NCBI GenBank assembly: GCA_021229015.1
Contig: CM037788.1
Coordinates: 51,439,639 to 51,503,638, forward strand
From: Solen grandis
Taxonomy: Eukaryota > Mollusca > Bivalvia > Adapedonta > Solenidae
Reading direction: 5' to 3'
Length of the DNA: 64,000 nt
The translations under genes and the position numbers were made by a program. A model generated the notes under the pieces. It had not been told where the DNA came from. It worked only from the letters and a program-made list of their open reading frames with translations, and made no database searches. Of the stretch, positions 22,535 through 37,246 are shown one piece after another (position 1 is the first letter of the stretch; each line of letters opens with the position of its first letter).

Positions 22535-25500
22535 AACATTTGATGATTTTTTAGCAGTGTTTGTACGTATACCCCCCCCCCCCCTCAACACACACACAAT
22601 TTGCGAAGAGTCTATCTAACCCTGCATTGAAATGCTTTCGCAAATTTTGTAGGTGTATACATATTGAAAACTGCTATAAAGTAATTAAATTTCCCATTGT
22701 TCTCATAAATTAATTTATGATATATTTATATATTTATGTAGAAAATCTTCATATTACAGTTTCATAGTTTGTTTCCATTTATAAAGTAGAAACTGGTAAA
22801 GTACATACTTTATAAATTTCTCAAAACAAATTGTGCAAAGAAACATTCATATACAGTATCAAACATAAAAATGCACATTTTTATATAGTTTAACCATAAA
22901 AATATCACAGTAAATCATCCAAAAGTATAAAATAATTTAAAGCCTCTTGTATTTATGTAATACGTTAGCATCTATTTCCAACAAACTCTGGATATACTAA
23001 TTAAATAAATACATACCTATCCCCATGAATATTCCAATAAATTCTGAATAAATGTTTTTCTATAACTGTATTGTACAATCATTTATTTTCATGTGAAATA
23101 TAGTTTAGATGATTTCTTGGATTGTTTCGTTATCCTTTTGAAAAAAAAGTTCATTTTGGAGACCCATTGTTTTCCAGAACTTCAACAATAATAGTTATGT
23201 TTTTAACATGGTGTTAAAGAAATAATATGTACAAAATAATAATTTTACTCTGCTTCTATGTTACATCTGTAAGGTAAATACCAAATTTGTGGTACTGAAA
23301 ATTTAAAAAAAAAAAAACTTATATCCGTTGATTTCAACGAATATGATATACTCAGTAATATCCAAGCAACATTTCTAAATCAATATATGTTAATCAAAAT
23401 TGATTTATCTTTCCCCATTGAGATGCTTATGTATGCAATGACGTCATTTTATCGATTTGAACGTCTTGAATTTCGTGGCTTAACCCTAAAGCTTAATTAT
23501 GTGGCATTACTTTAAATAAGTTGTTGAGAAAGCAACACTACTTGTTGGCAATTTTCACGATAGTGAAAAATATATTTATTATATGTAAAAACACAATCAG
23601 AGTTTCTCTGTGACATCCATGTTCGGGCAGCAAACGTATTTTATTATTATTATTACTATTTTGAAACACAGGAAAAATGTTTCGTTTCTTTGAAGAAAAC
23701 ATGACAAATACTAATGCAAGCCGAGTTCAATCCGTCGTTGTATTTGAAAGGATATTTGGTCGCCCGTTTTCACTGCGTACGTTTGGACTCTTCATACATC
23801 AAGCACTAGGTGATCGCCAACATTAGTGTCAAGATGTAAAATTTTAGTGTGTCTGTCCAATCGATGTAAAAATATAGATTTAACTTTTAAAGCAAACTCA
23901 TCACTTTATAGGAAAGGTTGTTGTTATTTGTTGATAGTATCTTAGCAACGTTTGCATCTTGATTTAAACTATCCATTTCCTAAGATGACTATTTCGACAC
24001 GGCACGTACTATATCTAACTTTCACTATAATTGAAAAGTGGAGAGTTTTTAATCTGAAAATAAAGAGGAGAAAGAAAAAAACAAACATTTTGACAACGTT
24101 TTGTATGATGTAGTTAAAACATACATAGGTAAAAAAGTAATGGCAAAAACAAATGTTCTATTTCTGAAAGTTATGTTTAGTATTAACAAAAATAAATAGT
24201 TTTGAGATTTGTATGCATGGTCTGGATATGTTTTGTCATACTGCGGGCTCATGTCAAGGCGGTAAAAGTAAAAGCAAGTCATTGCCTGAAACACAGAAAC
24301 TGGACATGACATTAAGCAGTATTTTTTTTATTTCAATTTTAAATGAAAATGAATTCTTTTATGTCGATTATAACTTTAAAAGGCTCAGAAAACTATCGCA
24401 ACGGTTGAGTTGGACCATTTCCGTAATATTTCGCGCTTAAGGTTCAACATTCGTGAATTACATTCTGTCGAACACCCTTATACAGTGTTAATTATATCGA
24501 TGTCGGTAATTTAACAAACAACAATTTCAACAACAACAACAAACAACAGCTTAGTAACCTGGGTCGATAGCGCGGAACCGTCCATGACTTGTATTTTTTA
24601 CATGTTGTGATTTAAGCGTTGTGAAAAGTTATATGCGGATATCTTGTCTATATAATTTTCGAAAAACGAAAGAATGATCTCCGGCTCATACTCCAAAGCC
24701 AAGCACAAGTCTCCATATAATTTAGATGCATTTGTTTGAGTTCAGTTTGAATATATTTGAATGATCACATTCATACATCCAAATAAATTACAAAGCAGCA
24801 ATGCCATATATACAATGTAAAAGCAATGGGTTGGCGTGAAAATTGTGAGTTTATTGGTGTTGCACCTTGAAATGCTCTTTATACTACCTTGTTGCGACCA
24901 TGATGGGAGTTAATTTAGCAGATATTGAATATGAAATGCACATGAACATTGATATATTTATCACATATCCAGTTATTTTCTTAATTTAATTTTCGCTAAT
25001 AAAGTTAGATAATATTATATACATCAATATTGACAACTTCAAAAGAAAACAGCTACTGAAAGTTGATGTCATCAATTTGACGGAACATAAACATTTTGAA
25101 ATATCAATGAGGATGATTAATAAACTCAACAGCGCTTTGACAAAAACATGAAGACTAATCGATCATACAGTATTTTTAGTAAATTCTAAGTCGAAAAGGG
25201 GCCATAATTGTATAAAAAAATACGGATTTTCCAAAATAAATATTGGCCTTCAAATCATTGTGATAACAAGTCTACTAAATAAAGGAATTAGCCTATGATG
25301 AGTTATCGATCGATCAAGCTATGTTTTGCAAATATGAGTCGAAAAGGGACCATTACTGTGTCAAAATTTTACTGATTTTGCCCAAGTCGAATATGTTCAC
25401 CGAAAATTATTTAAATTCATGAGTTATTGGTCGAAAAAAAAAATTTCACACGACCAAAAGACTTCTTTTATGTCAAATAATAATTATCATTATAAATAGA

Positions 25501-25870
25501 TATACTTGTCATATTTTATTTACATGTTGTGTTTCCTTGTTGTACGTTGTGATTCCTTGTTGTAAATTAAATCGAAAACGCAAAGATAACAAAGGGATAA
25601 ATTAATATAAGAAAACAACGGGGAATATACAATTCTTTAAATTATTAGAGTAAAATAGTTCAGTTGAAGGAAACAGAGAGAATGAGGAGATCCTATGGTT
25701 AAGACAGTAGCAGAGGTTATAAGAGAAATCGCTTGGTATCTCTAACAAAGATACGGACATGATACAATATTTTACAGTTTGTAATACCATTTAAGTTTTT
25801 GATACTAAACATCACACCTATTATACTAACTTCGCAATTTGACGAACAATCGCATAATAAGGACATATCA
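22535..25870. other. AT-rich non-coding sequence
   Basis: Both strands show only short, low-quality frames (up to 87 codons, rich in Phe, Leu and Lys). There is a poly-C run near 22571. No RNA gene or transposon was recognised. Confidence 0.55.
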
Positions 25871-25943
25871 AGGGCTCAGCGCAAAAACAGTCGTAACTTG
25901 TTCTTTAATACATATAAGTTACGACCGTTTTGCGCTGAGCCCT
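25871..25943. repeat. Near-perfect hairpin (MITE)
   Basis: AGGGCTCAGCGCAAAAACAG and following bases (25871-25899) pair with the complement at 25916-25943, leaving a loop of about 16 bp. This is the size and shape of a minimal palindromic MITE. Confidence 0.75.
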
Positions 25944-28900
25944 CGAATTATAAGACATAATGGCAATTTTTCCGCTACTTTTCCACGAGGACACATAACA
26001 GGACAACATTTTGAGTGAGAAAAAGTGAGTCCAGTCAAAGACCTAATAAACAGAAATAGGAAACTCCTGCAAAGCCAGTAGAAAATATTAATTAGGCACA
26101 CAGCTGATCATTGAATTTTGCAAACTTTCAAGAAACTATGAAACGATCACGGAGGAAAATGTAACCATAATAATAAATAATCGTTTCTCTAATGCAAGGA
26201 ATTATTTTCAGTTTGATTTATTTATAAAATTTCTTTGAATTATGATTTAAATTTCAACAAGTGTAGCAGAAAAATAACAAATTTTACATAGTCCCTGTAG
26301 GTACTCCTTTCCGTTTACATGTACATAAAACGTTACCATTACTTGACTTATTTTGATAAACAAGGTATTACTTTGATGGTGATGTAATGTTCTATTGTAG
26401 AATATACTTTACTTTTACATATTTTCAGTAAAATAAGATATATTTGAAAACGTGACTTTGCGAGAATTGGACAATATGCTGCGTGCTTTTGTGAGATTTA
26501 GACTAGTTGCCAATCTTTGAATAAGAGAGCTTGATCACGAAAATCGTACTCAAGTGTGAGTTTTTTGTTTTTTTCTTCAATTTCATGATTATGGAGCCTG
26601 GTTTATCCAATTAAGATAAACTAATTCGTTAGGTGACCAAGAATTAAAAAGAAAAAACGACACTGAACTGTGATACAAAAAATACATCATGACAGGCATT
26701 AATTCTTATATGTTGGCAAAATATATGATGGATATTTGGATACAAGAGGCCTGCTTTTTTTTTTCTCACAAAGAAAAATAAAAGAAAGAAAGAAAAAAAA
26801 ATACAATCAGTTGGTACTATCTTCTATCATCTATATTATTACTCTGGAAAAATCATCAAAGGATATCATTAACGTTGTCAAAGTCTTCACAAATGAAAAA
26901 AAAAAAAAAGTTCGTTCTAATTTTGAATGATGATTGCCTTATCATAATGTAACATACAGCTATGTTTGAATTTTAAACAAATTGGCGCGAAAGCAACACA
27001 TTCATATTTTGTTTTGCGCTTAAATACATCACTAATTTGTAATTAGGTATTATGAAGGCAGGATTACTTGAAAATGATATTTTTGAACCATTGGCTTAAT
27101 TCAGTCACATTTATATAAGGATTCTATTTGAAAGAAAAAATATTGATTACTTTGAACTTTTGATTTAATTTTGATATGTGATTAAAACACTGACACCGTA
27201 ACCGCATAAACTAGAAAACGAATCAACAAAATCTAGATGAATTTATGATAATCCGTCAAATGTGTTTTTGGCTTCTGACACCAATCTGCGTAGAAGTAGC
27301 AGCGATTGTTTGTGATTGCGGAGTTAATATTGTACAAGTAATGATCTAACACTAATGTTGAAATATTACTACTAAATGCTCCGATAAGAACATTCGGATA
27401 TTATTACATTTCGAAGGCTCATAAGTGTTTAATGGCTGTGCCTAAATGATTTATAAGAGACGGTGCGTTGAGAACTGTGAATCTTGAAACACGCGTGTTT
27501 TATCTGCTAAAGATCCTGTCTCAGTCTCAACAGAGCTGTTAATTCCAAATTTCTTTGAGTTGCTTGCGGTTATCGCTAGTTGAGTTACATTTTAGTCTGG
27601 AAAGGTATTTGCAGATGGAATCAATTTATGGGATCAAATGAAGAGAGCTTTTTTCCAGTTGCGTTGTTTGAACAATTTGATGTTCACATATTCAGTTCAG
27701 TGTAATGCATTCTTTTCACACAGCCTATTTTTGTATTTTTTGACTGAGGTCATGTGAAACACGTCCATTTTAAAATATAAAAGATACACTTGTTTCTTCA
27801 AAATCCACGCGTTTGGGGCATTGTGGGAAATGTGTTTAATTCACACTTATCACGCACTGCAACAAACAAAACGGATTAAAATAGTTTTCTATTTTGAGGC
27901 CAACTATACACCCAACTATTCTGCAACTATGTAACAACTTTCACCGCACCTCACGTAATTAAGATAATGTACACAAATACAGAAAGTATTAAAATTTTCG
28001 AAGTTAACCCTTTCAGCGGTATCTTCGAACTATCTATTCTTGACTTATTTATCAAATTTATCACACGGGCCTACTCACGATGACCTCAAAGTGTAGTACC
28101 TGATATAGACCATCAATGATGCCAAATAAACGTATAATAAGTGTGGGGGCTATTACTCGGCTCATTTCCCTGCAAACGGCAACGTATCTGTAAGCATGTT
28201 TTTTTACAGGATCGCAGCAGATAGCAAAACAATGGGTGAGGTACTAATCTTTGCAAAGGCAACTGTGAAATCTTTCCAAGATTAGATATTGCAAGAAGCT
28301 TCGACTAGACTCATTTCGATGGAATTTCAAGTTGGTTCTAGTAATTCTCGAGATAAGAATTCAAGTGCGTTTAATGCGTGTTTCAAATCTGGAATTGTTG
28401 TCTAATAAATCACCTGGTCGTATTTGATAAAGTGATCAAAGGAATAGTTGAAGCGACCTTTAAGGCTTTGTTCCTTGGTTCAAGATATCTAGTGTTCGTT
28501 CTGGTCAAGCTTCAAATAGAACACGGGCGTTTGAAATGACGATGACTTGAGTCAATACTTCTACATTATAGATGTCCATATAAGCAGAAGTCAGTCAGAG
28601 AAAGTCGGATACAGAGTTAAATGTTAAAAAAATCAGTACATGTATTTATGATAAGGAAAATAATGACTTTTTTGTCCGTATTTTATGCTAATTCAGATAT
28701 GTACATTTCTGCAACGTTTCTGTTCTGCGCACTCCTCTAATTCTCTTAGAGTAAGAACATGTTTTGATGCATAGATGTACACGTAAAATTAATTACGGGA
28801 TTAAATGGTCGAGAATAGCTCTTGTGTTTCATTATGAAATGTCCGGGTAAAACCTGAGACTACGCATTCAATTCTGACAGCGACTCTTCCATCGTCTAAT

Positions 28901-31900
28901 ATTTCTATATGCACTGTCAGAACAGTTTTGTACTCAGCCTTCAATTAAGCATTTCATTTTAAGTTTATTCATATAGCGTTTTAATGTTTAAAAGTTCTCT
29001 GGGTTATAATGCAATCGATGACTTTAAACAACGCCTCAGCTTTGAAAAATGTTGAATATTTTGTTTCGTGTTTTTCAAACGATTTTAGATTATTCAGAAA
29101 TATAATGAGGCATACTTCAGCAATAGATTTTTGCATATCTTATGTCCTAATGTTATTTGAGAACATACGAATTGAAGGAGGGTTCAATCTGTGAAAAAAA
29201 GTGATATGAAATATCCAAAAATTACCACGAGGCGTGTTTTTTTTTTCGAGAATATAAGAATGTTATGGAGTCCATGGAATTAACTTCTTTCCAGAACCAG
29301 AGTCCTTCCAGAGACGCGTCTGTCTCCACTTGATATCTACAAGATCTAAAGACAAAGCGTCATAAGTACTTATCTAACGAGCGATTTTACATAACGTCGA
29401 AACTCCATGCTCAATCAGATTGACGGCAACACACACCCGACTTTCGAGAGATTATCCCGGCGAGTAAAATACCGTGTAAGTCTACGTACGTGTCTTTCAG
29501 GCGCGGCGTTTCTCTGACGGGTTTGTTTTGACATTACCATCATATCAGTTTCACAATAAGAATCAAGCGCAGAGTCAGTTCCTTTGCTGTCAGCGGGATA
29601 CCCGTTCGGTTGTCTATCAACGAATTACGGTATGTGGAGAACACTTCAAAAAATCTCACCAGTTTTCGTACATATCATTGAGAGTGACTTGATACTCTTA
29701 GTGCCCTAAGTATTTTTTTCGGTGGGGAAGTCGGTTTGAAAAGCGGCGAAATCGTTACCATGTGTGCTTTTCGCGAAGCTGTTAAGTGGTTTCCGCCAGG
29801 AACATTGTTTATATTAAAATATCTAAAGCTTTGCTTTTTTCGTATGGGCTGGATTCGGAAATTATATCCACAAATTTGATTAAATAGAACATATTTTGCC
29901 AATTCAAGGCAATTAGTCTTCACTCGTTTTCCCCGATATACTATTACCGGCTTGCATTTTTATGACAAAAGAATTTGGTCTAATTGCTGATGACGATGAA
30001 ATAATAGATAATGAAGAATGAGGTAAAACCTTACATGACGGTTTCCAATTAATGCATAACAGACAGAACTACTCTCTAATTCGATTGGACATATTCCAAT
30101 CTCAACTTCTCGGATCAAAGATTTAGAAACAGCATGGAACAACGTAAGATAAAGATGGGTACGCCTTTGCTACTGTTTGTATTGACGTGAATCCTTAAAG
30201 ACAGTATATTCCAAATGAGATGCCGAGATGTGAATAAATAGCTTGAATATAAAACAGATAAACTTAAATCGTTTTAGACAAATCACATTCAGACAGATGT
30301 AGTCTTATGGTTTACGGAATTGATATCAACCCTTTACAAAGCAGGAATACCATAAATGATTTCATATTTCTTTCAACTATTTCTGCTAGTCCATTGCTTG
30401 CCTTCTTTTGATTTTACGTTCCGTAGTTCTATATCAATTAACACGTTACAATGAGATTTCCGTATTTCCTTCAAATTGTGATATGGTGTTCCTTTTTTTG
30501 CTGATAATATCGTGTTCTGTCTCTGACATAAACGCAGAAAGTACATTTATATTATTACTTCTATTTCTCCATTCCTGTCAGCCCAGTCATAACTCCATCA
30601 GTTTATGATATTATAACAAGATTTAGCAATATTAGGCGATTTGCACTCATTAGAACAACAAGCTTTACGTCAGTTCAAAGACAACCCTTGCAGCGGCCAC
30701 AAAACGTCTTCCTTGATTATAAATGTATCGCTTTGTGCAGACTTGGTGGCCGTAAAATTACCGTTGCATTTTACATGGTTGGACGAAACCTGCGATTGTT
30801 GGTAAATTTTATCTCTTACAGTAAACTAAACTCTATCGCAGAACAAGCAGACAAATCTATTATTTCCATCGTAAACTAATCTTAAGGTTAATAGGGATTA
30901 TGTCTTTTAACTTTAAAGATTTGATTTTAATTGGAGCCACGTGCCTCGAATATTGAATTATCCCTCGTGACTGTTCATGAGTGTCTTCCAACCTTACAAG
31001 AAACACAGTCGCTGGAAAATTCAATCAGGCTCTACCCAGTCAAGTGATCAAAATGAATTCAGAAGTCTCCTGTGGACGTTGTGAGGGAGAAAATTCAGAA
31101 TATTAGAATGAAAAAAATCTGACATGATGATGATAAATGAGACGAAAAGTCTTATTGGTCGCTCGATTGTTTGGCGGTATCAGCTTAATTAACCCGAGCT
31201 TGGGGTTCACTTCGAAGAGGCCGTTGCACAATACTATGTAAACGTCACGCGCAATAATTTGACGGTAATTCGCCGCAGACCGGAAGACACTACGTATAAT
31301 TAAAACAATCCGATGTGTTTGATAGGAGACCCGGTTTTTTCCTTGAGAAAATATCGGACGCTGTTAAATAGAAATAGTTCCATTGTGTCTTAAGTACAGG
31401 GATATGTTAGAACGAGCACAAACAAGAAAGATGCCATTTGTACGGCTGAAGAAGACGGATGACAGATCAATATAACAGGCAATTTCCATAATAAACAAGA
31501 ATAGGAAACGACGGAGTGGTTGTAAGGAAAATTGTCCGATGATTTACATAGAATATGAAAATAGCAAATATCTGTTTTCGGAATAAATGATTCCAGTTCT
31601 CTATCAGAATGGATGCAAATTATACCAGCTGAATGGTATTTGGAAAAGTCTGTCTAGCGAGTGTATATTCGCTTTCAGACACTGTGCTATCAAAATAAGA
31701 TAAAACATTTATGAGTTTTATTTAGGCATAGTATATGCATTACAGGCATTTTTATTCTTATAATTTGGTATTTTTTTCATCCTGTACTTTACTTTTGATA
31801 TCATGATGCAAATGGATGTATTATAAAGGTTTGCCAGTCTATGCTTGAACGCACGAAATATACATAGACCTTTGTAAGTATTAGCAAAGGGCCGAAGCTA

Positions 31901-32190
31901 ATGTTTAAGAACTTGTGGCACAACTCCATTTGAGCCTGAAATAAGACACATTTATACGTCTAAGTTTATGTACAATGATTTCTTATTTCTTATTTTGCCA
32001 GTTAAATATCAAGCTGTGTTAAATATAGTTGTATGATACTTAAATATATATTTCTCTAATATTACCTGTCAAATATCATACATGTATTTTGGTAGGGAGA
32101 ATTGTTAGATATGGAAGGAAAGAATATGTAGAACTCTTTAGTGGTAAAGGTCGATATGTATATCAGACCAATATACAAACCCATCTGCGA
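25944..32190. other. Non-coding sequence, no supportable gene
   Basis: Longest frame 82 codons, without protein-like composition. Several stretches (about 27,400-27,700, 28,100-28,600 and 30,900-31,350) are less AT-biased and less repetitive than their surroundings, but no splice-bounded exon series or known motif was identified. Confidence 0.5.
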
Positions 32191-32194
32191 AACC

Positions 32195-32271
32195 AAGACG
32201 AGAGACGAGATGAGACGAGATAAGACGAGATCAGACGAGACGAGACGAGATGAGACGAGACGAGACGAGAA
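32195..32271 (+). repeat. (GAGAC)n / GACGAGATGA satellite
   Basis: Pentamer-based array alternating GACGAGAC and GACGAGAT. Short and local. Confidence 0.85.
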
Positions 32272-34497
32272 GTTGAAACGCTTGATATCATGTGAATGAA
32301 CATGCATACCTGTGTAATATGCGCAATTAATATAATTATCATATATGATAAACAGTTCTGCTTAAAATCCTATTCTTTTTAACAATATACGGAAAAATGG
32401 AGAAATTAGATTTTTTGATAATGACTTTGAGTTATGTAGCAGAATACGTTGTGAAAAATAACGTATGTGGATGTTACATTATCTAAACGCAAATGAGGTA
32501 TCGTCACGTGATAATAAACGTCGGTGTTGGTACAATAATACTTTTTGAAGAAAGCTAAAGAGGTGTTCATTTTAAATATTTTACTAACGGTCATATTTTT
32601 CCAATGAGCGGTTTATTTAATGGACATTAAAGTTTTTCACTCCCCGTGCAAGAAAGAAAATGTGGGTTTGAATGTATATTTTGAGCTCAAATATTTTAAA
32701 ATGGTGTTATAGCTCCAGCTTTAGATATTCAATATTCAGAAAGATATTGTATTTCTCATTGTATCACACTGACGTAAAAAATGTAGTTCCGGCAGACCCA
32801 TATCACTCACACCGTGTCATGTTAAATGCTTATGAAACATGAATTTCCTGTTCTGTCTGCAATGGTGTAATGATAAATATATTCATAGAAAATGACTTTT
32901 TTGTTTATATATATCTATCTTACACCCAGAGGGTGTGGCTTTTATTTTATCGTTTTCATTTTTGAAGAAAGGAAACTTCAAGACAGTATTTATGTGTTGT
33001 TTTATTTAGCTTTCTGATATATCATGTTCATACAGACCTTGTATCAGAGTTTAAATAAATCAAAGTGAAAAAAAGATGTTTTAATATTTTACATAAATAC
33101 GAATTTATAATTAGAAGGAAAATGGTTCGATTCATTATAATTGTTTGAATTTCTATATTATGCTTGTTTACACTTATGATTGCAATACGTTTTGCTACTT
33201 ATTTTTTTCTTGTGATTTTTTCTTTCTTTTTTTTTCAATATTCTAAACTTAATAAATTTTGTAAGATTATTACTATAAACACTCATTCATACATACACGC
33301 ATTTTCTTTTGTATATAAAATTTTGTTATAGACATTTTATAAAAAAGGAAAAAATGGTTAATTGAATATTAAACTCACCAAAGTTTATCAAGTAGCCTTG
33401 TTTAATCACATAAACCTCTTTTTACAAATATTCCTAAAAAAGGAAACATATAGTCGTGAGAAACATCTCAGCAATACCGTTTCAATATCAAACATATCTT
33501 GAAAAGGATTGTTAAAAGCATGTCAAGTTTTAAGCGTCTATTGTTTGTAAAACCATTTTCTAAAAAACTTGAATTACAGACACGTATAACATAAACAGAC
33601 GCGCGTAATATTGACAGAGGTATCAAGCACTTTGCACGTCCAGTGTTTTGAAACTGAATTGTGAGAGGCGAATGTTTACAGAAAACAAATTGCACAAATT
33701 GAAAACTGTATGCGTAAAAGCACAATTAAAAATATTTAGAATTTTATCCCGAATGATAAAAATACACACAAAAATTCAAACAATCATTGAACAGGTTTTT
33801 GTGGTTGATTTTGTCCAATTTCTTGTGAATTTTTTTACAGGATTGCCAAAAAGAATGATGAATGAGCTTGCTTCAAAGAAGGTGGCCCCTGCATCATTTT
33901 TCATCCCCTATTAAAGAAAGGAAGGACACGTTTTGTGTTACACATGACAATAGCTTTTTAAGCCATCTAGTCGCCCTGCCACTTACAGGGGAATAATTTG
34001 GACGGGCCAATGGAGCTTCCGACAATTAGACGCAATATTAGACCATGGTTTTCAGTGGAACCATGAAACTCGAGTCTTAAATGAAGACAAGGGCCCAAAG
34101 TGAGTCAACGTGAGTTAAATTGATGACATTCGGCATAATTTGAGCTGACTGAGTCGTGAAATAAAAACTTTGAACGTCGCTTCTGATACTGGTCCAACCA
34201 GGAAATTCGACAGTAGAAGTGCTAGGAAAACAAAATCGCGTTTGTAAACATTGGTTCTTGAAGGAAGTAAATGATGAATTAGTCGAAATGACGGAAAGAG
34301 ATCGCTCGAGACTGCACGGCACGAGGTCGTGGGTAGAAGACAGGGAAAATTCCGTTTTATTTACTTTAACAGTGAAGTCATGCTAACTACTCATATTAGT
34401 GTAACGAAATTAGACGTTATTGTGTTAATTTGTCAATTATAGCGCTTGTTTTAACTAATCAAGATTATTTGTTTATAAGCTAGATAGAGTAATATTT
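32272..34497. other. AT-rich non-coding sequence
   Basis: No frame longer than 88 codons and no recognisable domain. Nothing structured seen by eye. Confidence 0.5.
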
Positions 34498-34503
34498 ACA
34501 AAA

Positions 34504-34542
<39 letters not shown>

Positions 34543-34545
34543 ATA
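34498..34545 (+). repeat. (AAAT)n microsatellite
   Basis: About 11 uninterrupted AAAT units. Confidence 0.95.
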
Positions 34546-34794
34546 TTCCGTTACGTATACATCTCTACTACTAAGTATTTGTATCTATCTTTTGAAGATT
34601 AATGTATTTCTTTAAATTGTAGCAATTGTACAAGGACGTGTTTTCGTTAATTTAAGTGTATCATTCCTTTCAGAATTATAATATATTTGGGTTGAAAACA
34701 CTTAACTTAAACATAATTAAACATTTTCACAATAAAATGTGCTCGTCATATTGGTCACATAATACGCATATTATTTCATACAAAATATATTTGA

Positions 34795-35069
<275 letters not shown>

Positions 35070-36980
35070 TATATTTGAACATATATTTGGAAAAAAAATT
35101 AATAATAATAATTACCGAAAGCATTTGAACTTGATTAAGGAACTATTTTCAATACTGAAAATTTGTCAGCCATTTGATAAAAAGCAATAATAATAATAGC
35201 ATATACATAATTAGTATCATTATTATTATTATAATCGCAATTATCATTATTGATAATTATTCTTTCATTTTTTTTTTTTTTTGCTATATAGGCCAAATTA
35301 AAACTTTTAAGCCAGCAAATGCCTCCGGCATACCAAGAACAATTTAGTTATCCCAATCGTCTATTCCCCTCATCAACCTTATATTACCCGCTATCTAAAT
35401 CAAGGTGGTCATCTTTGATGACCCCATGGTTACAGAGCAAGTGACAACATGACTAATGACCTTGCAAAATGGACCACAGGCGACCTATACAAAAATCGTG
35501 GTCCAAGCATGCCGAGGATCAATCACGCTGAAGGTACGATGAAAAATGGGACGATTCGTATATCTTTGTAACAGTATTTGCCTCCATGGACGAAAAAATG
35601 CCTTTTTAATAGCTTCCGATAAAAGTGAATAATAGTGACTTAAGTTGTAGGTAATAAATTGAACGATGACTGAAATGTGTCGTTTGAACCTACATTTGTG
35701 TGACATAATGGATTTAAAACTATAAAGTACTTTCCTCTTCCCTTTTCTTTTCTTTTTCGCGGAATGAAAAAAAAAAGTATTGTAAGGTTTATCTTAAGTA
35801 CTGACTGAAAAAAAATAAGTATGCAGTATATAAACAAATCCAAGATGGTGAACTAATGTAATATCAGAATAAAGTTTGCCATAATTATTCATTAGGCAAA
35901 TACAAGTACATTCCTGTCTTAGTTAACGTAGATTATATCTACATATCAGTGAAAATAGAAAGTTTCAATTTAGTTTTGTTAATATTAAATCTAATTAAAA
36001 AAATGCTAATTGCTTGTCGCTGTCAATTAAGCCTAGTTTACAAACTGACACGATTTGAACTAAAACACAGTGCACCACGATCACATATACTGTTAATATC
36101 TCACATATAACGTCGCCGTGTTGCCGACAAGATGTCTTCCACGGAACTTCCTCTTTAGTACGTATGATGAATGGTGAATACGTTATCACTAAACAGACCG
36201 TTCTTGATTGACCTAAAGAAATACGAAGATTCCCTAAAAGATTTCCACTGAACAAAAATTGAATAAAAACTTGAACATGGATGCACTCAAGATGCTTGCA
36301 TCAGAAAACAGTGCCTAATTTGACGAAAGCATGTCGTCATTGAGGCTATGGTAAATATAGTTGTAACTTCTGATAAATTTTAGCGGTGGCAAAATATCGG
36401 CAAAATACAAGTTTTCGGCAGACAAAAAGGTGCATTAACTTAGTAGTATATATCACGCTAAAGAAAAAATAGAAGCCAATCAAATGGAGCTAGTCTGGCG
36501 CCGAAAGTGTCCTTTTAAAAGAACAAATATCACTGCAAATTGAATCAGCATTATGCAAAAATAAAATACCGGTCTCGACTGATAGCGCAACTGGTCAAGA
36601 ACCGGTTAGTAACCAGGCTGCCCTGCCATACTCTGGTTTTAGTTGGACAGAAATTGCCGATGATCTCCAGCACTGGTTCATCCACGTGAAACAGGATTTG
36701 TTTATAACGAAAGGTTATTAAATGACCATAGATGTTGGAGGCGACGCTCTACAGTTCAACATTTTATATTCGTAGAAAAAAGCCAATAATTATGTATATA
36801 TGTTTGTACATGTATTCATGCGCAAAAACTATGACTTTTTTCAATGACCAAGCAGACGACCTTTGTAACCTAGTTTTATTATACCTTTTAGTGAAACCCA
36901 GCAGAGAATTCATTCATTCAAAACCATATTTTCATCCATTTCCGAAAATTTATCTTGTTCCAGTTGCCGGGTCTTTAGAT
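35070..36980. other. Non-coding sequence
   Basis: Short ATT/AAT microsatellites near 35,190-35,260 and a poly-T at about 35,268. No gene or RNA gene was supported. Confidence 0.5.
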
Positions 36981-36984
36981 CGTT

Positions 36985-37246
36985 TCGGAAGTCGTAGATC
37001 CGATCCCCGAATGCGACGCACTAAAGTAAATGATACCGGTATATTCCACTTACTAAAGGATAGTTTTAGGACACTGGTCTGTGTCAGTGATATTGGTTAG
37101 AGCGTTATTTTGTATGTATACAAAATCCGAAAATGACTGAAATTTTGTCATTTGAACGTTAAACCAAAATAAATAGAAACATAGTTTGTCGTCTCCAAAT
37201 GACCGAAATACTGTCGGCGGAACGTAAAACCCAACAAACAAACAAT
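36985..37246 (+). mobile_element. SINE remnant sharing the 3' end of the main SINE family
   Basis: A degenerate box-B-like AGATCCGATCCCCG is followed by an AT-rich body. The 3' end, ACCGAAATACTGTCG then CGTAAAACCC with AACAAACAAACAA, closely parallels GACTGAAATACTGTCG with CGGTAAAC in the SINE at 56575. This suggests two SINE families using the same LINE partner tail. Confidence 0.45.

Noticed and set aside
22374..22619. Frame with a run of X residues
   Set aside because: It spans the 100-N assembly gap.
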